From: Allomuricauda sp.
Lineage (GTDB): Bacteria; Bacteroidota; Bacteroidia; Flavobacteriales; Flavobacteriaceae
Length of the DNA: 64,000 nucleotides
NCBI RefSeq assembly: GCF_028280385.1
Contig: NZ_JANQLX010000017.1
Location: 310,001 to 374,000, forward strand
Direction: 5' to 3'
Part shown: piece after piece, positions 37,423 through 45,459 of the stretch
Position numbering within the stretch: position 1 is the stretch's first letter
Layout of the letters: every line of letters begins with the position of its first letter
Translations under genes and position numbers: made by a program
The notes under the pieces: generated by a model
What the model saw: the letters and a program-made list of their open reading frames with translations, nothing else
What the model was told of the DNA's origin: nothing
The model's database searches: none

Positions 37423-38829
37423 TTATTCAGTGAAGAAGTACACATTATCAAATATGAAATTTGGTCCCCCTACGAGTATGATCGCACCCAAATTGTTTTT
37501 TTGGTCGGCGATGTCACCATCGAGCGCAATATTGAACGATGTCCATTGTCCCACGGTCAATCCGGTCAAATCAAACCTGCGATCTCGATCATCTCCTGTA
37601 GGCAATCCTGTATTGACATCCGTCTCCAATGTTTGGTTTGCCCCTATGTCCCTGATCTGTACTCCTACCTCTACACCTGGTGCTTGTACATAAACATCGA
37701 TATGTAGGAAGGTAAGGCCGGAAGCATCCACTGTATTATCGAAAATCATACCGGTGAAGTTGTTATTGGTATACACCAACACATCCCCATTTTCAGTGGA
37801 AGTCACCTTGGTTTCTGTGGTTGAACCACCAAATCCTGGAGAAAAATTACTGTTGGTATCATTGGTGTAGGCGTCACTGAAGATGGATTTCACATTCCCT
37901 GCCGGATGAATGGGGTTCGGCGAAGCCTGTAAGCTTCCGCTCGATGTGACTTCCAAAGAACCTGCAGCCCTTACGTTTCCTAGAAGTGCGCTAATATTGG
38001 AAGTTCCTGCTCCGATAATGGAGATTTCTCCCAATTCGCTCACAACCGCCACTCCAACATCTGAAGATGAAAAATTAAAATAGGAAGGTGCCGCGGTAAC
38101 CGTTTGGTTTACCCCATTATCCAAATTAAAGGTCTGGGTAAGTCCTGTAATAGGAATATTAGATCCTGTAAAGGCTTGTTCCACCAACTCCTGGCCGCCA
38201 AAAATTGCCGGTCTGGGCTGGGCAACCGTGCCCAATTTTTCAAATTTGATCTCATCAAACCATAAAATGTAACCTCCTTCATCACCTTCGAAAGATGCTC
38301 CTTCGGCCAACCAGAACATACCGGTTTCCTCGGTCAGTTTGGAGGCATCTGGAATGGGTATCACATATTTTTCCCATCGGGTGCTCACACCCAAGTTATT
38401 GGCTGTTACCTGAAACTTATTGGCTGTCTCGGCAGAGATGCCAAAACCAATGGCGTTAATGGAGGCCGCTTTGGACGCCTTTGCATAAAACGTCAATGCG
38501 TCAAAACCGGAAAGGTCGCGCTTTACGGTAGTATTAAATGCAGCACCCACAAAACCGTTTCCAAAAGCCGGAACATCAAACCTCATTGCGGCATCGCCAT
38601 CAAAGACATCATTGGTTTCCACCGAAAACGCCTCTGGGTCCGCACCTGCATCCACAAAAGGAAAGTAATCCAATCCTGCTGAAAAGGCATCTATAAAAAC
38701 ATCGCCATCTGCAGGGAACGTAGCAAATTTTACCTCATCCGAAAAATCTCTTTCACAACTGGAAAAAACAACAATACCCAGGCAGAGAAAAAGTATGGAT
38801 GGTAAGCTGATTATATTCTTATTTTTCAT
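37423..38829 (-). CDS. Glycan-binding lipoprotein with Ig-like (Big2-type) and C-terminal CBM-like module
   Basis: Lipobox VVFSSCERDFSDE; C-terminal FLHIDVYVQAP...IFDNVYFF matches the repeat module of 33068-36526. ATG at 38829. Confidence 0.7.
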   Translation of the reverse strand: MKNKNIISLPSILFLCLGIVVFSSCERDFSDEVKFATFPADGDVFIDAFSAGLDYFPFVDAGADPEAFSVETNDVFDGDAAMRFDVPAFGNGFVGAAFNTTVKRDLSGFDALTFYAKASKAASINAIGFGISAETANKFQVTANNLGVSTRWEKYVIPIPDASKLTEETGMFWLAEGASFEGDEGGYILWFDEIKFEKLGTVAQPRPAIFGGQELVEQAFTGSNIPITGLTQTFNLDNGVNQTVTAAPSYFNFSSSDVGVAVVSELGEISIIGAGTSNISALLGNVRAAGSLEVTSSGSLQASPNPIHPAGNVKSIFSDAYTNDTNSNFSPGFGGSTTETKVTSTENGDVLVYTNNNFTGMIFDNTVDASGLTFLHIDVYVQAPGVEVGVQIRDIGANQTLETDVNTGLPTGDDRDRRFDLTGLTVGQWTSFNIALDGDIADQKNNLGAIILVGGPNFIFDNVYFFTE

Positions 38830-38842
38830 TTTTATAGTCTTT

Positions 38843-41800
38843 TTATTTGCCAATGTTGATATGTATATATGTCATGATTTCCCACTCGCTACCATCTCCA
38901 AATCCTACTGGACTTATTATGGGTGAGTCAGCAAATTCAAGTGCTTGGTTGGGAAGGTATCTAGGCGAAAATTCATCCAAAGACCTCCATGTGCCCCTTA
39001 TTCCCACCTGTGTGCTTGGTAGAATAAACCAATCTGGTTTTCCAAGAGTGGTAGATATATCCAGCATTAACTGTACTGGGTATGTTAGGTTAAAGTCACG
39101 ATGGTAATCAAAAGGGCCCCAATCGTTAATTTTTTGGGTATACTGAATTTTCAATTTGTTATAGATCATTCGAATATCCCCGCCAAAACGTTTGATCAAA
39201 CGCTCACTATCACCATTGGCCTGTCCGTTACCATAATAGAAGTTCCCTATGATTCCTATATCGGAATTGATCTTGGACACCATTCTGGAATGTACTTCCC
39301 ATAAATCTTCAGCCGGAACCGAATTTGGGAAAGCAAAGAAGGTCCTATCGGCGTTGAAACCAATATGTGAATCGATGCTTGTTGGAAGGTGACGATATAC
39401 AAATCCAAGATTCATGGCGAATTTGGCATCCTCCGATCTGTCGTTGTCCCACTCGTACATCCAAGTACCGGGCGTTGGGTCAAACGTGAACAAAATCTCA
39501 CCGGCAGTGGTCTCCCTATTGCCACGAACGGAAAAAGGATCATCAAGATTGTTCCTTAAACGTCCAGGTGCATTTACATCGTTGGGCATTGGATCTACCA
39601 AAGGTTTTTGATAGAGAAAGTTGGGCGCGATTTGGAAATTTCCAGCGGCAACTGTAAATCCTGTCAAGAAATTGGCTTGGTTTCCGCTTCCCGTATCTTT
39701 TAATTTCCAACCTGTGAATGTCAAGGTTTGGTCCGCACCTCCATTGGCCACAAGTCCCATTACCGCACCTTGACCATACCAATTGAACTTTCCACCTTCA
39801 TAGGTAAGCTTTACTTTACCACCCCAGTTGTCATCTGAATTTATAACATCTTCATATACAACGTAGTTGCCAGGAGTACCTCTAACATCTTGAAACGTAC
39901 TTCCATTCAAAGGGTTTCCTGCCCAAATACCTCCAAGATGGACCCCAAACTTGCCAAACTCCCTTTCAATGGCCAAGGTGGCCCTTTCGGTTGGCCAAAA
40001 GGGGATAACACCACTTCGTACTTGGTTTACATCCAAGACCCGACGTCCATTTTCATCAAATACGAGTTCAGTTTTAAAATCCCGGTGGTAAATACCGGTA
40101 ACATCAAATTTTCCGAAATGTCTTTTATACTTGAAAAGCATTGTAGGGTTGGCTCCCCACCACAACTGTGGTCCAATGGCAGCCTTTAATCCTTTTAAAA
40201 CGCCTTTGCCATCAACTTCAACCCCAAGGATCTCACCGTTATAGATATCCAGGTTTGGTCCGTAGTTGGCTTCTGGATACAATCCAAAGAAGTCACCTTC
40301 GTAACCCCAATGGTAGTGACCTGTCCTATAAAAACCTCTTAAATCAAATTCTTTTGCCTTCCATTCAAACTCGGCTTGGTACACGGCCAACCTGTTATTG
40401 TCGTTAAGCACAACATCACCTTCTGGCGAACTTACGGTAATAGGCCTTGCCCGATTCTCATAAAAAATTTCGTTGATTGGATTCTGGGCAACATTTCCAA
40501 GAATGTTGAAATTCACCTCTGCCCTCATATTGGGAGCGGGGTTACCTTCAATGCCAACAAAATAGGATTGCATATGGTCAAACCCTAATTGGTTTGGAAA
40601 GGTGTTTGGATCATCGGGATCCGCATTGTCAGGTGTGGTAATTAGGCTACCACCCGTACTGAAGGTGGAGAACTTTGCCTGAAGATTGCTTATGCGAAGC
40701 AAATTACTTTGTTCGCCTCTTAACGCAGCTTTATCGCCACGTGCTTTGAGCACGGCCTCCATTAACTCGATATTATCGAAATAGTTTTCTACAAAGGCTA
40801 GGTCCATGCCTTCCGCATATGGGTTTAGCTGATGCGCTTCTTTCAGGGCATAATAGGCGGCCCTTGGGTAAAGCTCGTAAAGCCCACGAGGGTTTGTTGC
40901 ACCCTTGGCGCATATCCCGAACCACTCTTCATTCATATTGTTTGCTCCCGGAGAGGCCAAATCCCTGGCGTATCCACCATTGGACCAAGAGGCATTGTTG
41001 TCATGGACATCAGCATTTTTTCTATCATCAAAACCAAACTTCCACCATCCATCACTGAATTGGAAGGTAAACCCACCTATGGAATTTCCGACCTTCCCCA
41101 ATCCTGCTGCATTTTCATAGATCTCTTTCCAGTTCCCTACCATGTAATAGGCCTGGGAATATTGATCTTCCTTATTTTCCACGGCGTTAAATGCATCTGC
41201 CCCAAATTCCGTGAACATTACGGGCATTTTAAGTTTGTCCTGTACCACTTGGAACATGTCGCCAAAAGACACACCTCTATAGGTGTTGGTTCCGTAGATA
41301 TCCACATCTTTACATTCTTCAGCAACAATATCAATGAACAGCACATCACCGTTACAAATGGCCACCGGGTGGGAGGCATCCATCTCTTTCATCATTTTGG
41401 CGGCTTCGTTCATTAAACGGTACATGGGTCTACCACGACTCTCGCCAATAAACTGTATCCTACCTTCATCATCTGGAAAATCCTCTGTTTCCGCACCTGC
41501 CCAAAAAAGACCGTAATTGTTCTCATTACCCAACAAATAGAGTAACAGTCCTGGTGTATCCTTGTACCCATTGACCAATTCCTTCATTTCCTGCATGAGG
41601 AAATCAACGGTTGTTGGATCATCGTAAATGGTCACAGGGGTCCAAACACCCTCCAAGGTTAGTCCGTAACGGCCAAACGAATGGTTGAGCATGGTATAAA
41701 TGCCATAGTTCTCGTAGATGTACTGAATCCATTTTGCCGGGACCCCAGTATACTGACGAATCACATTTACGCCCATGTTCTTGAGCAACGCCATTTCATG

Positions 41801-42028
41801 GTCAAGTCCTGCCTTAATGACATCATCGGACTTTTTCCAGAAATTTGCGTTCACGGTGTTGGTTCCAATTGGAATATAATCCCAATTCATACCGTTGATC
41901 ATAAAATCCTCACCGTTGACAACTAATTTCATTCCTTCCTCATTGTGCACCACAGAAACCTGATCGGCTTGGGAATAAAGACCCGAAGCAAACAACAAGA
42001 GCAGTAATCTCATTAAATTGTTTTTCAT
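38843..42028 (-). CDS. Clan-A TIM-barrel glycosidase (GH2_C/GH5-like) fused to a C-terminal predicted outer-membrane beta-barrel
   Basis: N-half FMINGMNWDY...LLYLLGNENNYG (acid/base) and MPVMFTEFGAD (nucleophile); C-half ~600 aa of alternating aromatic/polar strands ending ...YIHINIGK. Signal peptide begins at MKNNLMRLLLLLF (42028). Confidence 0.7.
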   Translation of the reverse strand: MKNNLMRLLLLLFASGLYSQADQVSVVHNEEGMKLVVNGEDFMINGMNWDYIPIGTNTVNANFWKKSDDVIKAGLDHEMALLKNMGVNVIRQYTGVPAKWIQYIYENYGIYTMLNHSFGRYGLTLEGVWTPVTIYDDPTTVDFLMQEMKELVNGYKDTPGLLLYLLGNENNYGLFWAGAETEDFPDDEGRIQFIGESRGRPMYRLMNEAAKMMKEMDASHPVAICNGDVLFIDIVAEECKDVDIYGTNTYRGVSFGDMFQVVQDKLKMPVMFTEFGADAFNAVENKEDQYSQAYYMVGNWKEIYENAAGLGKVGNSIGGFTFQFSDGWWKFGFDDRKNADVHDNNASWSNGGYARDLASPGANNMNEEWFGICAKGATNPRGLYELYPRAAYYALKEAHQLNPYAEGMDLAFVENYFDNIELMEAVLKARGDKAALRGEQSNLLRISNLQAKFSTFSTGGSLITTPDNADPDDPNTFPNQLGFDHMQSYFVGIEGNPAPNMRAEVNFNILGNVAQNPINEIFYENRARPITVSSPEGDVVLNDNNRLAVYQAEFEWKAKEFDLRGFYRTGHYHWGYEGDFFGLYPEANYGPNLDIYNGEILGVEVDGKGVLKGLKAAIGPQLWWGANPTMLFKYKRHFGKFDVTGIYHRDFKTELVFDENGRRVLDVNQVRSGVIPFWPTERATLAIEREFGKFGVHLGGIWAGNPLNGSTFQDVRGTPGNYVVYEDVINSDDNWGGKVKLTYEGGKFNWYGQGAVMGLVANGGADQTLTFTGWKLKDTGSGNQANFLTGFTVAAGNFQIAPNFLYQKPLVDPMPNDVNAPGRLRNNLDDPFSVRGNRETTAGEILFTFDPTPGTWMYEWDNDRSEDAKFAMNLGFVYRHLPTSIDSHIGFNADRTFFAFPNSVPAEDLWEVHSRMVSKINSDIGIIGNFYYGNGQANGDSERLIKRFGGDIRMIYNKLKIQYTQKINDWGPFDYHRDFNLTYPVQLMLDISTTLGKPDWFILPSTQVGIRGTWRSLDEFSPRYLPNQALEFADSPIISPVGFGDGSEWEIMTYIHINIGK

Positions 42029-42332
42029 AGTAATGTTTAGTTTTAGTTTGAAGTCAGCGCAGAAAGGAAGTGAAGTCCAATTAAGATTGAGCCGAAGCTT
42101 TGCCATCCTTTCATTTTTGCGGACGGTTAAACTTATCTTAAAAAAATAGCAAGTCCTTAAAATTGACCTCAACAAAAAATATACATCTCAAAAAAAGAGG
42201 CATTTTTTTGTGAAATTGGCAAAACGGTAGTTTTTACAGGGGTTCAGAGCGAATTTGGAAAACGGTAAAAATGAGGGAAATTTAGGCTTGTATAGGTAAT
42301 GTTGAGGCGTTTGGCCAAGGATGTAAAGCGTT

Positions 42333-45146
42333 TTACAACTTTAAGATGTAGTCTACAAGGTTATCATCGTGCTCCAAGTTCATTTTCTTGCGCAAACGGT
42401 ACCGTTTTATCTCCACACTTCTTGGGGATATGTTGAACATCGGTGCGATTTCCTTGGATGATAAATTGAGCCTTAGGTAGGCACATAACCTAATGTCGTT
42501 GGGGGAAAGATTTGGGTGGGCTTTTTTAAGTTTTTTGAGGAATTTCCGGTCTGCATTGTTGAAAGCTTCCTTAAAAAGTTCCCAGTCATCGTTCTGGTTG
42601 AGATTCTTATCAATGACATGGATTATGGGCTTTACCGCTTCCTTATCATCGGTGGTAAGCAATTGTTCCTTTACCTTGGAAAGTAATTCATTTTTTTTGA
42701 TGATACTCATGGTAGAGGCGGCCAGCTCGTTACTCTTGCTTCTAAATTCCTCCTGGAGCTGTTTGTTCTTGAGTTTGATGATCTCCTTCTCGTTTTGCGC
42801 CTTGGCCAGTTCCATTTCCCGTTGGTTCTTCTCAATGAGTTGCCGTTGTCTTTTGTGATAATAGCGACGGTACATATAGTGTACGAGTATCAGGCCCAAA
42901 ATTCCCCCGATGGCGTATAGGACAATCATCAAGTTGGACAGGTACCAGGGCCTCGCAATTTTGAATGCATAGGCTGCGGACACCTCCGATACTTTTTCAC
43001 CGATTTTTGCCCTCACATTGAAGGTGTAGTTGCCTGGGGGCAGGTTTTCAAACAATACGGAGCTTTCGTTGGACCAATTGCTCCAGTTTGGATATATACC
43101 CTTCAGCTGATATTGGTATTGGGGTTTTAGATATTTGCTGTAATGGGGAACGAAATAGGAAATCTCTAGACTGTTTTCCTCACTCTCAAAATCACCAATA
43201 CCATTGGGGTCCCAGAGTGTTTTCTCAGATTCCAAGCGTTGTTTTCCTGCCATTTGAACACTGGCAATGGAAATATCGATATTGTCTACCTGAAAGCTAT
43301 GGATATCCAAGGTGAAATAACCGGAACGTGCCCCGAAAAGGTATACACCTTCATCTTCCAAGGCCGTTACACTTTCATATCCAATAATGCCATTTCTAAT
43401 GTTTTCCGTCAAGGGAATCTTGTTTATTTTGGGTGTACTGGCCAGGCTGCTGCTGGAAACAAATCCAATATTTGCTTTGGAGAAGGTCCATAAATATCCA
43501 TTTTTATCGTCTACCACCATTTTTCCCGAAGCATATTCCAGAGGCGTATATAACTGGCTTAGCACTGTGTCCTTGACAAAATGGTCCTCCTCGGTATCAT
43601 AGGTGAAAATGCCATTTTTAAAACCATATAATAAGTCTCCCTTGTACTTAATAATCCCTGAATTGGAGTCCCGTATCACGGTATCGATTTCCATCCGGGC
43701 CACCCGAGAAAAATCCTCTTCTACCTGCAGTTTAAAAACCCCCTTGTATTCGTGGTTGACGAAAATGCGGTCATCGAATACCTCGAAATATCTGGCTGAA
43801 TGTTCAAAACCTTCAATCTTATTGCGGGTTTTCCATAATCCATTGGTCCTTTCCAAAATATATAAACCGTCATAGCTGCCCAATAAAAGCTGATTGGGAC
43901 GATCTTCCAATTCGCCAATTTTCCAGGCTCCCTGTATGTTGGATATTTTGCGAACCCTAGCCCCCTCTACAATGTATGCCCCTGTATGGTGCCCACAAAA
44001 AAGGGTGCCATCGATCATGTCCAAAGACCACACCTGACCCTGGGTACCTTCAACGAAGCTAAAATCCGAATTGGCATCCAAATTTTTGTAGTAGAGTCCC
44101 TGGTTTGTGCCTAAATACAGATGGTCATTGTCCACGGCTGCGGCATAAACGCTACCTACCAGTCCATTGCTATCCGGATATACCTGGAATGGGGACGCAA
44201 TATTGATGTAGCTCACCCCTACATCCAAACCCAACCAGATATTCCCATCCAAATCTTCCAGTAGGGCCAATACCGTATTGTTCTGCAAGCCCTTGGTTTG
44301 ATCAAGGTGTTGGAGCAACATCCCTTCGCCATCCATAAGGATTAAACCGTGGGAAATGGTGCCCAAGGCAAAATTTCCATTTCTCAACTTAATACCACTG
44401 TAAAGGCTTAAATCCAAAAGGAGATCATCTACCTGGGTATCCCACTTGACCAATCCTTGATCCTCCACATTGTAAAACCCTTCATTGCGAAACAAAAAGA
44501 GCAATCTATCCCCATCTTCAATGATATTGATGATTTCATCCGTTCTCAACACAGCATCGTCCAAGACAAGTTCCGGTCTGCCATTTCCAACCCTGAACAC
44601 CCCTTGCCCCATTTTTTGGAAATACACTGTATCGTCTACCTTAAAGGCCTTGGGAATAAACGCATCAGACTTGATAATGGAGACATTGTTGTCATCCAAA
44701 TTATAGGTATAGATCCTATAGTGCGACTGGAACACAATCAAATTTCCAAAGTTTAGAATCTCCCAGATTTCCTCATCTTCCAACAAGTCATCGGCTATGT
44801 TATTGGATAAACTGGTGTATTGGTACAGTCCGTACCGGTCCTTTTCCCAATAGCCAAATTCCATATAGCAGCCTGTATAAATCCGTTCTTCAACGGCTCT
44901 TACCGATCTAATTATGGATTCGTTGGGAGAAGGGAAAAAATCCCACTTGGCACCATTATAAACCATCAGCCCGGTATTGTTGGCCACATATATGGTTTTG
45001 TCCGCTCCCTGGGCCACGGCCCAATTCTGGCTTTCCGCGTTATAATCGGAAGGATAGAAATTCTGAACAGGCGGTAGTTCCTGCCCATAGGAGTACCCAA
45101 AGAGGTACAGTATTAAAAAAAGAAGGAAATATTGCTGTTTAGCCAC
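42333..45146 (-). CDS. Sensor-regulator: beta-propeller repeats, Y_Y_Y domain, TM, LuxR-type HTH
   Basis: Propeller-like repeats (GNIWLGLDVGVSYIN), triple-tyrosine segment (YQYQLKGIYPNWSNWSNESSVLFENLPPGNYTFNVRAK), TM, C-terminal LSPNDIRLCAYLRLNLSSKEIAPMFNISPRSVEIKRYRLRKKM. Confidence 0.88.
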   Translation of the reverse strand: MAKQQYFLLFLILYLFGYSYGQELPPVQNFYPSDYNAESQNWAVAQGADKTIYVANNTGLMVYNGAKWDFFPSPNESIIRSVRAVEERIYTGCYMEFGYWEKDRYGLYQYTSLSNNIADDLLEDEEIWEILNFGNLIVFQSHYRIYTYNLDDNNVSIIKSDAFIPKAFKVDDTVYFQKMGQGVFRVGNGRPELVLDDAVLRTDEIINIIEDGDRLLFLFRNEGFYNVEDQGLVKWDTQVDDLLLDLSLYSGIKLRNGNFALGTISHGLILMDGEGMLLQHLDQTKGLQNNTVLALLEDLDGNIWLGLDVGVSYINIASPFQVYPDSNGLVGSVYAAAVDNDHLYLGTNQGLYYKNLDANSDFSFVEGTQGQVWSLDMIDGTLFCGHHTGAYIVEGARVRKISNIQGAWKIGELEDRPNQLLLGSYDGLYILERTNGLWKTRNKIEGFEHSARYFEVFDDRIFVNHEYKGVFKLQVEEDFSRVARMEIDTVIRDSNSGIIKYKGDLLYGFKNGIFTYDTEEDHFVKDTVLSQLYTPLEYASGKMVVDDKNGYLWTFSKANIGFVSSSSLASTPKINKIPLTENIRNGIIGYESVTALEDEGVYLFGARSGYFTLDIHSFQVDNIDISIASVQMAGKQRLESEKTLWDPNGIGDFESEENSLEISYFVPHYSKYLKPQYQYQLKGIYPNWSNWSNESSVLFENLPPGNYTFNVRAKIGEKVSEVSAAYAFKIARPWYLSNLMIVLYAIGGILGLILVHYMYRRYYHKRQRQLIEKNQREMELAKAQNEKEIIKLKNKQLQEEFRSKSNELAASTMSIIKKNELLSKVKEQLLTTDDKEAVKPIIHVIDKNLNQNDDWELFKEAFNNADRKFLKKLKKAHPNLSPNDIRLCAYLRLNLSSKEIAPMFNISPRSVEIKRYRLRKKMNLEHDDNLVDYILKL

Positions 45147-45459
45147 TAAGTTTTCTATTCAATCTTCAGTTTCATAAGGGCCTTTATCCACATTTGAAAC
45201 AGATGTTCCCACGCATTCAATTGTGTTACCATTGATGTTTGCCCATGCTCAAAATACACAAAAACCAGAACATCTGCCATAGGTTTGGTCAATGCATTCA
45301 CAATTTTCCACGCTGTGAAGGACAATTATCCGCTTATTTCGGTCACCAAATTTCCAAACTATGGCAAAAGGTCCGTTTACGAACCCAAAGTGCGTGCTCA
45401 CTCAAAATGGATATTTCTTTAGGTAAAGAGCTTCTAGTTTAGTGGTCAAACCACCGATC

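Noticed and set aside
42870-42900. gtgtacgag match resembling the LacI operator arm
   Set aside because: Lies inside the LuxR-regulator coding sequence, lacks the TAAC half and a second arm.
45239-45442. 67-aa ORF in the intergenic region before the plugless barrel
   Set aside because: No ribosome-binding or domain support; region more likely holds the divergent promoters.
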